Assembly (NCBI GenBank): GCA_021775835.1
Contig: JAJFHC010000191.1
Coordinates: 1 to 61,784 of the forward strand
From: Hyphomicrobiales bacterium
GTDB taxonomy: Bacteria; Pseudomonadota; Alphaproteobacteria; Rhizobiales; JAJFHC01
DNA: 61,784 nucleotides
Reading direction: 5' to 3'
The translations under genes and the position numbers were made by a program. Positions 12,001 through 18,268 of the stretch are shown here, in pieces (position 1 is the first letter of the stretch; the number at the start of each line of letters is the position of its first letter). Below the pieces are notes generated by a model, which worked only from the letters and a program-made list of their open reading frames with translations, made no database searches and was not told where the DNA came from.

Positions 12001-14890
12001 CAATGGCGGTGGCGCGGATGTCATCACAGGCGGCGACGATTTCGATTTCGAGCTTTTCAAGCTGACCGGCATTCAGGCCAGGGCCAACTTCGACTTTGTC
12101 GATTATCAGAATGCGGGGAGTGCTGTTAACGTCAATCTTTCCACCGGTGTCGTGACTGGCGGCGCAACCCAGACCCTGAGCGGCATCGAAGTGGTGCGTG
12201 GTTCGTCATCGGGCGATACCCTGACCGGTGGCAATACCGACAATGACGATTTCGAGTTGTTCCGCCCCCTCGGCGGCGCCGACATCGTCGACGGCGGATC
12301 GGGCTTCGACCGCATCCGCTATTTCGAAGGCGGGACCAATACGACCGGGGTAACAGTCAATCTCTCGAACGCTGCCGTAATTAGTTTGCTCACCGCTGTC
12401 TCCACGGCGGCGGGCACGGCGCAGGACGGATTCGGCGGCGGTGTCGGCAGTATTGACACCCTAACAAGCTTCGAGTCGATCCAAGGCACCAACTTCGCCG
12501 ACCACCTGATTGGCAACTCGACGACGAGTACTCAGATCCGCGCCATGAAAGGCGACGATACGATTGTTGGTGGCACGGCAACGACGGATGAAGTCGACTA
12601 TTCTTTCTCCGGCCTGCGATTCGACGGCGTGACGGTTAATCTGGGCACGAATTCGGCAACGTTTACCGACCTCAATGGCGATGGCAACGCCACTGACGAA
12701 AGTTTCACTGACACAATCACCGGCATCGAGCGTATTCGCGGCACATTCGGCGACGACAATCTCACCGGCGACGGCGCTGACAACCGCTTCCGGGGCGGCG
12801 CGGGCAATGATGTCATCGACGGGGGTGGCGATACTACAGTTGGCGACACGGTCGATTACAGTGCGGATTTCGGCCTGTCCGCCAATTCCGGAACCGGCTT
12901 GTTCGGGATCAATGGCGCCCAGGTCAATCTGAGCGGCTCAGTGGTTCTGGGCATCGCCGCCAACACCGGCATAGACGGCTTCGGGACGACCGATACGCTG
13001 TCGAACATCGAAAACGTCACCGGGACACGGTTCAACGACACCCTGATCGGCGATTCGGGCGCCAACATTCTCAACGGCGGCGAAGGCAACGACACTCTCG
13101 TCGGCGGTGCCGGCAATGATACCCTGACCGGTGGTGGGGACCTCGACCCGGTACTGGGCATCCGAGGCTTCTTCGATCAGGTCGATTACAGCGCCGAGAC
13201 CGGCGGTGGCGGCGTGACGGTCAACCTGGCGACCGGCACGGCAACCGACACGTTCGGCAACACCGACACGCTTTCAGGCATCGAGGTCGTCATCGGTACA
13301 TCCGGCAACGACGTCCTGACCGGCGGTAATGTTGCCAACGACGATTTTGAGCTGTTCCGGGGTCTTGGCGGTAACAACACGATCGACGGCGGGACAGGAT
13401 TCGACCGGGTGCGCTACACCGATGCGCCGGACGGCATCGACCTTGATCTGGGTGCGGGCACAGCATTCAACAATGGCTTCGACGGGGTGGACACCCTGTC
13501 CAACATCAATTCGGTCCAGGGGTCATTCTTCGACGACGATATTGTCGGCGATGCCAACGACAACCAGTTCCGTCCCATGGGCGGCGAAGACTTCATCGAC
13601 GGCGCGGGCGGTATCGACGAACTCGATTATGCCTTTACCGGCGGCACGCAAGGTGCGGTGGTCGATCTCCACGCGGCAACGGGTACAGATACTTTCGGCG
13701 ACACCGACTTCTACATCAACATCGAGAATGTGCGCGGCAGTTTCCTCGACGACATTCTCAATGGCGACGATCTGGACAACGTCTTCCGTCCCCTGGCCGG
13801 CAGTGACGTAATCGATGGCAAGCAGGGTTCCGACACGGTCAACTACAGCACGGACTTTGCGAATTCAGCGGACAACGTGTTCGTTGCCGACCAGGGCGTG
13901 CGGGTCGATCTCGCCAACGGCATCGCAATCGACGGCTATGATCAGATCGACCGGTTGTCCAACATCGAGAACGTGATCGGCACCCAGTTCGACGACATTC
14001 TGACCGGCGACGACAACGATAACATTCTGACAGGCGGCGATGGCGACGATGTCGTCAACGGCGGCGGCGGGGACGACACGATCGTGGCGGGCACCGGTCT
14101 TGGAGATGATACCTATGACGGCGGTGCCGATGGCATCGACGGCGACACGATCGACTATTCCAGCACCACCGCCGGGGTGACTGTCGAACTGGCGTCCGGC
14201 GAAGGCAACGGTGCGGAAGTCGGAAACGACACGCTCGTGGTTGGCACGATCGAGAACGTGATCGGCGGCAGCGGCAATGACTTTCTTACAGGGGATTCGA
14301 GCGACAACATCCTTCAGGGCGGGGGCGGCAACGATACGATCAATGGCGGTACCGGCACATCCAACGTCGCCAGTTTCGCGGACTCCACCGGCGGCGTTAA
14401 TGCCAATCTCGTGACCGGGGTCGCCACGGATATTACCGGCTCGGACATCGGGACGGACACGCTCGTAATCGGCACCATCCAACAGATCATCGGCGGGTCG
14501 GGTGACGACGTCCTGGTTGGCGACACCAACGAAAACGAACTGGCCGGCGGCGACGGTTCCGACACCCTCACGGGTGGTGTGGACTCCCTGGAAGATGTGT
14601 TCATCTTTAACCAGGGCGAGACCGGCATCGACACAATCACGGACTTCGACCTGGCAAACGACACGATCGACCTGATTTCGTTCCTGGATGCGAATTTCAC
14701 GTCGCCTTTGAAGGATACCTTCGTTCAAGCGACCGTCAACGGCGGCGATACGGAGATCCGCGTCGACAGCGACGGTAGCGGCACGAATGCAGCGCCGGTC
14801 CATGTGGCGACATTGTCGGGCATCACGACGGGTTCCGTGACCTTCATATTTGACGAGGCCGACAATACCGATTCAGTGGTCATTGCCTGA
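2..14890 (+). CDS. Giant FG-GAP / cadherin-like / LamG / RTX type I-secreted protein (5' partial)
   Basis: The reading frame is open from the left edge, so the N-terminus lies outside the window; 4962 residues are visible. Domains in order: at least six FG-GAP beta-propeller repeats (DxNGDGFDD motifs) to about base 1290; a short RTX patch (GGTGNDVLAGG) near 1320; cadherin/VCBS-like modules about 1740-3220; a LamG/concanavalin-like domain about 3220-3780; more VCBS-like modules (VNDEPTL, ANDAPVI joints) to about 5610; a second FG-GAP/VCBS block with FVDIDNDGD motifs about 5620-6470; a cadherin-like module about 6500-6800; then roughly 7.8 kb of haemolysin-type Ca-binding repeats (GGxGxDxL). 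The last 100 residues (DTITDFDLANDTIDL) resemble a type I secretion target domain. I noticed no cysteine, as is usual for RTX proteins. The likely role is a calcium-dependent surface adhesin or matrix protein. No ABC/HlyD/TolC secretion genes are in view. Family assignment is firm; function is inferred. Confidence 0.93.
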   Translation: MSGIDDSDFSGSSVSAAGDVNGDGFDDLIVGASYADPNGNSESGESYVIFGRGTFGATFNIGALAGGGGVDGFVINGANASDYSGFSVSSAGDINGDGFDDVIVGADRADGLSTNTGESFVVFGSGSGFGSPVELSALDGTNGFALLGIDANDYSGNSVSSAGDVNGDGFDDLLIGAPRSDSSTGEAYVVFGKATAFAAGFTLSTLSGSGGTDGFVINGIAANNSTGFSVSSAGDVNGDGFDDVIIGASNASASDGEAYVVFGQAGGFGGSFNLSTLSGGGGTNGFTIFSANIGLGDLTGYSVSSAGDFNGDGFDDLIIGAPYADGAASDSGESYVVFGQAGGFGGSFDLSTLTGGGGVNGFELSGIVANDYSGRSVSSAGDVNGDGFDDIIIGAPYAKPNAPGYGGYNGQSYVVFGTAFGESTLPVTTTGTGAAEVLLGGTGNDVLAGGGGADVIRAGQGDDVLGVSDVSFARIDGGGGTDTLRLDGTGIGLDLSNIGQSIITDVEQIDLTGTGDNSLTLTLLDVYDITSERSGGDTILKVTGNAGDTVVFGDGGWVSAGTVVDGVTFNRFTNGNAEVQIQQGVAATFAPTIANLGGDSLNYNVGDGAVVLDQGTAAAVSDLDSANFDGGVLTVTITSGEDAAEDLLSVNTGGTVSLAGITVGSDVSVGGTVVGTLVNTIAVGGDFAVNLNANATPALVQTLVQELTYQNTDISTPTTGARNVRVTVSDDTGATSNIADVTVDVNSPPAINNLNGDTITYIEGSTDVALDQGQDATVTDTNTSVFDGGVLTATIIAGEDAAEDLLTVGNLEGTSLSGTTAGSNVNVNFGTVIGTLAINVVAGADFVVNLNANATLANIQELLQSLVYENTDTTDPTTGDRTVRVTITDGAGGTSNISDVTVTVAGVNDEPTLTATGINPGLTEGAAAPLLFSGTSISTIEAGQTITGLTFTITNVLNTTDEIFQIDGFNITLNDGNSGTTGPNSLDFTVSVTGSTATVTLSQGNLSETVAQSLIDNIFYQNTSDDPTASGATRVVTITEIVDSGGTANSGDDTATPGTTSTVTITPINDPTTLDLPRAADFAGTPADFTIDNTLTGLAGALPTGDYTVSFWVEDGATEVSNETYISYAVPGEVDELVLSKFGGTLRILTNGGPAPGVDTGLTIPTDGNFHHIAVTVDVGTGAFEAFLDGESAGTGTTTAGGLGLDGALVLGQDQDTLGGLFSAGQSLNGSLADVGIYSGILTQTAIDTISNGVVTPSSAILFLRWDDATDTFVDISGGGNSQTTNGNVATDTGPVPVVTEDGNITISGITLADPDNGGTDQISVTLAVSTGDIAFTGATTGLSFTDTDGTDGTLAFSGSISDINTAFSNSLLYTPNPNSDVDDTLVITADDGGGTGLGTLNLTIPVNAVDDEPTLTATGNDPTFTENGAAQTLFTATAASTIEAGQTFAGFTITVTNVSGTSDDRLTVNGLEFSLTDTNTNTVPGAGSLSFLVGVVGTTATVVFSGGALSEAAFQTLLNGLTYANFSENPTAVNATRVATITEINDSGSSTGANDNSAAPGIASTVTITPVNDPPTVDLDLNNSSGSTGTGFNNTFVEGGGGVAIADGAESDVNISDFDDTNIESMTITLTNRPDGNTVETLTEGSLAAGISTTGFNTTTGELVLTGTATIGEYESAIEGILYNNTSDNPDTADRIITVVVNDGDDDSNVATATISITPANDAPVIANLGGDSFTFTEGDAVTVIDSDTAATVTDADSADFDTGSLTVAIVAGRDSAEDVLAIEDEGTGAGQIGVSGANVTFGGTIIGTFTGGTSTNDLVITFTSAAATSAAVQALVQNITYNNTGGDSPQPGARTVQFTLDDGDGGTTSFNAPNFAAVTGASNPLDAVTANLLAAPKFVDIDDDGDLDMFLGREDGTVDFFRNTGTADAAVFTQETGVNNPLDGLDVGSRSDLAFADIDNDGDQDLAIGNDAGVIRAFENTGSATAANFAEVTGDQNPLDLVATTGTLTNNLTPEFVDIDNDGDLDFFVGGSNGFHRFFENTGTENDPVFSLVTSPLTFNVTQNSSVAFVDIDNDGDQDAFIGNGFFNVRFLRNDGTVDTPAFTGILTGGDNPLDLVGSASITRPVLVDIDNDGDLDAFVGELNGNILFFENQAASTSANVVITVDGQNDAPIANLDTFEVFKNNTVTGDVLSNDNDLDPNDTLELSVTGRFNSANGGSVLLNSNGTFTYEAPTNFTGFDFFEYAVTDGQDGFTIGQASISISEFTQTAVTNTPTAGADIVFGRSGSDTLTGLAGDDILVGLGAPQNATAAGDIISGGADDDVLVADGGRATLNGGAGADVLVSRDSGKFFDFTTADYSSLSTGITANFSSNVVGGGAVGNLGLGEVADGITPSKDQLFGIHAVNDTTSADSFFSDGTYSNSLGGALQFNLTGGGDNVNFTGSTNAVRRVSFQNAGVGVTASLAAGAATVGVLATLINANQLFGSAQADTLTGDGNDNTLRGSGGIDVLDGGGGDNDTADYGDGINGAVADLSTNIVTNDGFGNAETLVGFENLRGTLFEDQLAGDANDNILIGLAGNDTLAGNDGEDTLIGDSGNPDELDGGFGGNDFLDGGNGSDDLFGGDGDDTLLGGAGDDFLSGGAGNDRLEGGSGNDILLSGGSSQNFAATFTTGDRLFGGDDNDVLLGQGGFSLLRGDAGNDIIRGTDNGGQADFTTVTYNSSISGIVANQTGSIVSGLNPSEISDGLGGTDKVARVHVIRDSGNDDQIFWDGTFQGSFGNFVEIRLSAGDDLVDFTGATGTRRISWQNADGGVNASLATGTATDNGVGNAIGNDTFVNANNLRGTNFDDILTGDANDNRFRGADGNDTIDGGGGTLNRINHNNSPGGITVDLSIGQVIDDGFGTTDTVTNIQRVDGGFFDDNITGDSNDNRLDGNSGNDIINGGGGADTINGDFGDQINQASDGAATGVTDGDASLLADANGIILVGGDDDLRGGAGADTIFGGQGVDVLTGDDGIDTLDGGDDRQFGVRQLFDTVDYGRETGGAGVTVNFSLSSNNAIDTFGNTETVINIERVIGTIQADTLTGGNTDNDDFEEFVGGAGNDIIDGGTGFDRASYEFDTGGAVLNFSTSSFTDGFGNIDTLLNIDSVEGSENADTITAAAGNFLQVRGRGGNDTIVGNGTDTQIDYLFAGATSGATVNLSASSITSVVSANSVAAGRAEDGTGGLDTVSGITSVRGSRFGDHLVGGAADETFVGSGGDDTIDGGGNTTTGDTVNYSSAAFQSNHEAVFDLLRKGDGGVDVNLTTGTAIDPFGDTDTLLNIENVIGTTNTDRIIGDGNDNILTAGGNVQSFTADNDVLDGLGGNDNLSTTGGFVLLRGGAGNDTLSSTDTGGNFDFVQADYITSTSGITVTSPGGNILSVADGFGGTDTIIGVHVIRDSRFGDVITVDNTDYTNSFGNFIEVRLSDGDDDVTFTNVIGTTRISWQNAFGGVNASLATGTATDVIAGDTHIGSDTFSGANFLRGSLFDDILVGDTTDDFFRGSGGDDTIDGGAGTDRIDFGDSTGNVTVNLSQNSVSDDGRGGADVVTNIENVRGGSFNDTITGDGNDNDLRGNDGNDTINGGAGNDVVDGDAGNDVLDGGDDEDTIRGEDGDDILRGGDGFDSFTGEAGNDIIEGGDDIDSDVGVRSFFDFIDYSGAAGSININLQTGLVSSDGNGGQDLITGVEAIEGTNGDDTIIGGNPGNADFEDLRPGAGNDTVDGGDGFDRVRYQSSSGGVIVNLSNALAGGVAAGQANDGEGGTDTLSNIESIVGSNFNDQLFGNSFSSTQFRARNGIDSITGGTANDEVDYAFGISGGINVNLGTGTAFDIDTTGTNSTDTLTSIENVRGTFAADVIVGNGSDNRFRALAGDDNITGGGGTDTVDYSSDLEISAASGTGLFGDNGVNVDLAAGTATDSFGDTDTLTDIDKVVGTRFDDVFNGSNNADEFDGGDGSDFFSFGVGNGGGADVITGGDDFDFELFKLTGIQARANFDFVDYQNAGSAVNVNLSTGVVTGGATQTLSGIEVVRGSSSGDTLTGGNTDNDDFELFRPLGGADIVDGGSGFDRIRYFEGGTNTTGVTVNLSNAAVISLLTAVSTAAGTAQDGFGGGVGSIDTLTSFESIQGTNFADHLIGNSTTSTQIRAMKGDDTIVGGTATTDEVDYSFSGLRFDGVTVNLGTNSATFTDLNGDGNATDESFTDTITGIERIRGTFGDDNLTGDGADNRFRGGAGNDVIDGGGDTTVGDTVDYSADFGLSANSGTGLFGINGAQVNLSGSVVLGIAANTGIDGFGTTDTLSNIENVTGTRFNDTLIGDSGANILNGGEGNDTLVGGAGNDTLTGGGDLDPVLGIRGFFDQVDYSAETGGGGVTVNLATGTATDTFGNTDTLSGIEVVIGTSGNDVLTGGNVANDDFELFRGLGGNNTIDGGTGFDRVRYTDAPDGIDLDLGAGTAFNNGFDGVDTLSNINSVQGSFFDDDIVGDANDNQFRPMGGEDFIDGAGGIDELDYAFTGGTQGAVVDLHAATGTDTFGDTDFYINIENVRGSFLDDILNGDDLDNVFRPLAGSDVIDGKQGSDTVNYSTDFANSADNVFVADQGVRVDLANGIAIDGYDQIDRLSNIENVIGTQFDDILTGDDNDNILTGGDGDDVVNGGGGDDTIVAGTGLGDDTYDGGADGIDGDTIDYSSTTAGVTVELASGEGNGAEVGNDTLVVGTIENVIGGSGNDFLTGDSSDNILQGGGGNDTINGGTGTSNVASFADSTGGVNANLVTGVATDITGSDIGTDTLVIGTIQQIIGGSGDDVLVGDTNENELAGGDGSDTLTGGVDSLEDVFIFNQGETGIDTITDFDLANDTIDLISFLDANFTSPLKDTFVQATVNGGDTEIRVDSDGSGTNAAPVHVATLSGITTGSVTFIFDEADNTDSVVIA
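9240..14010 (+). repeat. Higher-order repeat of about 1 kb inside the RTX region
   Basis: Above the nonapeptide RTX level a longer module recurs. One marker (NDDFELF-type segment followed by GGxGFDRxRY) appears near bases 9250-9350, 11200-11300, 12220-12320 and 13310-13410. A second marker (DTVDYS, then GTGLFG or a variant, then VDL and NIENVxGT) appears near 9800-9980, 11755-11930, 12830-13040 and 13830-14000. The spacing is about 2 kb once and about 1 kb twice, suggesting duplication of a unit of about 330-350 residues. Confidence 0.6.
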
Positions 14891-14933
14891 TTTGCCGACT
14901 TCGGGGGCGAGCGGGTCGAACAAGAAGAGATGA

Positions 14934-17168
14934 GTGCAGGGGATGCTGGGGAAACTTACTAGGGGTGCGGGCCTGTCGCGTATGCTCGGGTTCCTGCTTT
15001 TACTCGGCTTTATCGGTTTCCGGTACTGGGATCCACCACCGCTTGAGGCGTTCCGGCTCAAGGTTTTTGATTTTTACCAGATCTTCAAACCACGCGTGTC
15101 GCCGCCTCAACCGATCGTCATTGCCGACATCGACGACGAAAGCCTGAAATCGCTCGGTCAATGGCCGTGGCCCAGAACCTTGATCGCCGATCTGGTGACA
15201 CGGATCACGCAATCGGGCGGGGTAGCGATTGCTTTCGATATCGTTTTCGCCGAGCCTGACCGTTTGTCGCCCAACCTCGTGGCCGACAGCCTCAAGAGCA
15301 TCGACGAGGAAACCCGCAAACGATTGAAACAAGCGCCCAGCAACGACCTGCTCCTGTCGCTCGCGTTCCGGAAAGCGCGTGTGGTCGTTGGTCAGTCGGG
15401 TTTTCACCGGGTTCTGGACGCCACCGAGAAGAGCAAACCGCAATCCAGCCTCGCGATGAAAAAACTACACAAGGATGCGGTGGAACCAAAGGATTATCTC
15501 CTCAACTACCCCGGTCTGCTGATCAACGTGCCCGAGCTTGAATCAACCGCCAAAGGGCACGGCGTTTTTTCCGTGCAACCGGATTATGACGGTATCGTGC
15601 GACGGGTGCCGATCGCCATCGTGGCACAGAACCGGGTCCTACCGGCCCTTACCACCGAACTTCTGCGGGTCGCCACAGGCAAGGATGCAATGCTGCTCAA
15701 GTCGGATCAGGCCGGCATCACGAGCATTGTGGTGGCCGGCAATGAAATTCCAACCGACCAACGTGGTCAGCTCCTGATCTACTTCAACCAACACGACCCC
15801 AAGAGGTTTATCTCGGTAAAGGACATCCTGACCGGCCCGATGCCGGTGCCTGGACTTGCCGGTAAACTAGTGCTGGTGGGCACGTCTGCCGTGGGCTTGC
15901 ACGACCTCAAGGCAACGCCGGTCACCCCAGCAATGCCGGGCGTCGAGGTGCACGCCCAGGTTATGGAGAACATCCTGACCAAATCGTATCTCAAACGGCC
16001 TGGTTGGCTTCTGGGTGCGGAGATTGCCGTTGCCTTTTTCTTCGGCATTTCGATCATCCTGCTTGCACCGGCCCTGGGGCCCCTGCCCGTTCTTGGCCTA
16101 GGCAGCCTGGTGGCGGCGACCCTGATGGGGCTTTCCTGGTATCAGTTCACCAAGAACAGCATGCTGGTGGACGTGGCCTATCCACTGGTTTCAAGCTTCG
16201 TAATTTTCCTCGTGCTCACATTCATGAACTACTTCCGCGAAGAGGCCCAGCGTAAACAGGTCCGCAGTGCCTTCGGGCAATACATCTCGCCTGACCTGGT
16301 CGAGCAACTGGCAGAAGACCCGGAGAAACTGGTGCTCGGCGGAGAAACCAAGGACATGACGATCCTGTTCAGCGATGTGCGGGGCTTCACGTCGATTTCC
16401 GAGCTCTACAAGACAGACCCGCAGGGGCTGACCAGATTGATGAACCGGTTCCTGACGCCTCTCTCGGATGCCATCATGGAACGCAAGGGAACCATCGACA
16501 AATACATGGGCGATTGCATCATGGCCTTCTGGAATGCGCCCATCGACGATGAAGACCATGCGGTAAATGCCACAATTTCAGGGATTGAAATGCTCGAGCG
16601 TCTGGAAACGGTCAATGTCGAACGCAGACGCGAGGCGGAAGAGTCCGGACAGAAATATGTGCCTCTCAATGTGGGTGTCGGCATCAACACAGGTGAGTGC
16701 GTCGTCGGCAACATGGGATCGGAAACACGGTTCGACTATTCGGTGCTTGGCGATTGCGTCAACCTGGCATCGCGGCTCGAGGGCCAGACGAAGACCTACG
16801 GCGTCAACCTCATGGTGGGCTCAGCCACGGCGGAACTCATCAAGCACAAGTTCAAGCTGCTCGAACTCGACACCATACGGGTCAAGGGCAAGGAAGATCC
16901 CGAAAAGATTTTTGCGACCATGGGCAGCGTGGAAGACGGCGAAAAACCGGAAGCAAAGAAATACGCCGAGACACACGAGAAGATGTTGGCGTGCTATCTG
17001 TCTCAGGACTGGGACGGTGTCGAGGCAAATCTGGCGCTCCTTGAACCTAACGCCGAACAGTTTGGCTTCATGGGCCTCCACGACCTCTACAAGGAACGTC
17101 TTGCCCTGTTCCGTGAAACCCCGCCACCTGCCGACTGGGACGGGGTCTGGACCATGGATTCCAAATAG
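14934..17168 (+). CDS. CHASE2-domain class III adenylate/guanylate cyclase
   Basis: A 744-residue membrane sensor that should make cAMP or cGMP from the nucleoside triphosphate. A hydrophobic N-terminal helix (about residues 13-30) precedes an extracytoplasmic CHASE2 domain (about 40-335, with IADIDDESL and GQWPWPR). Three closely spaced membrane helices follow (about 355-430), then a class III cyclase domain. Both metal aspartates are present (D481 in FSDVRGF, D527 in YMGDC), K523 fits the purine-specifying lysine, and NLASRLEG supplies the transition-state arginine. The start is GTG, with AAGAAGAGA just upstream; an in-frame ATG lies three codons later. The gene begins 43 bases after the RTX protein on the same strand, so co-transcription is plausible. 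Which nucleotide it makes cannot be read with certainty; adenylate cyclase is more likely. Confidence 0.93.
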   Translation: MQGMLGKLTRGAGLSRMLGFLLLLGFIGFRYWDPPPLEAFRLKVFDFYQIFKPRVSPPQPIVIADIDDESLKSLGQWPWPRTLIADLVTRITQSGGVAIAFDIVFAEPDRLSPNLVADSLKSIDEETRKRLKQAPSNDLLLSLAFRKARVVVGQSGFHRVLDATEKSKPQSSLAMKKLHKDAVEPKDYLLNYPGLLINVPELESTAKGHGVFSVQPDYDGIVRRVPIAIVAQNRVLPALTTELLRVATGKDAMLLKSDQAGITSIVVAGNEIPTDQRGQLLIYFNQHDPKRFISVKDILTGPMPVPGLAGKLVLVGTSAVGLHDLKATPVTPAMPGVEVHAQVMENILTKSYLKRPGWLLGAEIAVAFFFGISIILLAPALGPLPVLGLGSLVAATLMGLSWYQFTKNSMLVDVAYPLVSSFVIFLVLTFMNYFREEAQRKQVRSAFGQYISPDLVEQLAEDPEKLVLGGETKDMTILFSDVRGFTSISELYKTDPQGLTRLMNRFLTPLSDAIMERKGTIDKYMGDCIMAFWNAPIDDEDHAVNATISGIEMLERLETVNVERRREAEESGQKYVPLNVGVGINTGECVVGNMGSETRFDYSVLGDCVNLASRLEGQTKTYGVNLMVGSATAELIKHKFKLLELDTIRVKGKEDPEKIFATMGSVEDGEKPEAKKYAETHEKMLACYLSQDWDGVEANLALLEPNAEQFGFMGLHDLYKERLALFRETPPPADWDGVWTMDSK

Positions 17169-17320
17169 CTCCCTAAATCGGGATGCAGGTTAAGATCCGC
17201 GCGCACTTTTCCTCATCCGGCTTCAACCGCCTTTCCCGGATTCTGCTGAAGAAACCCCTGTTGATCATGGCATCGGCTTGCTAAGAACAGGGTTCAGATT
17301 TCAGTTTCGAGGACAGGCCG

Positions 17321-18232
17321 GTGAACGACAATCAAGACAACATCCGCGTGGCCGTTTTCGGCCTCGGTTCCATGGGATATGGCATTGCCACGTCCCTGCT
17401 GGCGGCCGGTCATGCGGTTTGGGGCTTCGACATATCACAGAAACAAGAAGCCCGGTTCCGTGATGTGGGTGGGCAAACAGGTTCGCGCGAAGAAGCTGCA
17501 TCCCTGGCCGACCTCGTCATCTGCGTTGTGGTCAATGCCCAGCAGACCGAGGATGTGCTGTTTGGCAATCAGGGTATTGCCCCTTCAATGAAAGCCGGCG
17601 CCGTCTTCATGTCCTGTGCAACTGTCGCTCCCGACTTTGCCAGGTCCATGGCCGAACGGCTTTCCGGTTGCGATATCGACTATCTCGACACCCCGATCTC
17701 CGGCGGGTCGGTCAAAGCTGCAGCGGGCGCCCTGACGATCCTCGCCGCAGGTCCTCCGGCGGCCTTCGACCGCATCAAGCCGGCTCTCGATGCCATTGCC
17801 GAAAAGGTCTTCCGGCTCGGCGACAGCGCGGGCCCGGGCTCTGCCATGAAAGTCGTCAACCAACTGCTGGCCGGGGTTCACATCGCCGCCGCCGCCGAGG
17901 CGGTCACCTTTGGCCTCAGCCAGGGGATTGCCCCAGACGCCACTCTGGACGTCATCTCCCAATGTGCCGGCACCAGCTGGATGTTCGAAAACCGCGTTCC
18001 GCATATCGTCGATGGAGACTATACACCGCATTCAGCGGTCGACATTTTCGTCAAGGATCTGGGCATTGTGGCGGATGTCGCCCATGGCTCGGCCTTTTCT
18101 GCACCGCTGACCGCCATCGCTCTTCAACAGTTCGTTGCTGCCAAGGGCATGGGGCTTGGCCGCGAGGACGATTCTGCCATAGCGAAGGTTTATGCCCGAA
18201 ATGCCGGTTTGACACTGCCCGGCGAGAACTGA
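17321..18232 (+). CDS. NAD-dependent 2-hydroxyacid dehydrogenase, LtnD / 3-hydroxyisobutyrate dehydrogenase family
   Basis: A beta-hydroxyacid dehydrogenase of 303 residues. The Rossmann motif GLGSMGYGIA is at the N-terminus, TPISGG marks the substrate loop, and the catalytic lysine sits in GSAMKVVNQLLAGVHIAAA. That last segment resembles L-threonate dehydrogenases (LtnD) more than classical MmsB enzymes, so a four-carbon sugar acid or related hydroxyacid is a reasonable substrate guess. The start is GTG, with GAGGACAGG upstream. The 152-base gap before it holds an imperfect inverted repeat (17253-17262 with 17286-17294), a possible operator. An acyl-CoA dehydrogenase gene follows 36 bases later on the same strand, which suggests an operon. 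A second, divergent family member lies at 33798. Confidence 0.88.
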   Translation: MNDNQDNIRVAVFGLGSMGYGIATSLLAAGHAVWGFDISQKQEARFRDVGGQTGSREEAASLADLVICVVVNAQQTEDVLFGNQGIAPSMKAGAVFMSCATVAPDFARSMAERLSGCDIDYLDTPISGGSVKAAAGALTILAAGPPAAFDRIKPALDAIAEKVFRLGDSAGPGSAMKVVNQLLAGVHIAAAAEAVTFGLSQGIAPDATLDVISQCAGTSWMFENRVPHIVDGDYTPHSAVDIFVKDLGIVADVAHGSAFSAPLTAIALQQFVAAKGMGLGREDDSAIAKVYARNAGLTLPGEN

Positions 18233-18268
18233 AACACAACAACCGGAAATTGAAAAGGATGTTACGCC

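Noticed and set aside
1320..14600. Many short similar DNA segments that might suggest a CRISPR array or minisatellite
   Set aside because: The repeats are codon-phased, encode GGxGxD calcium-binding motifs and lack regular spacers.
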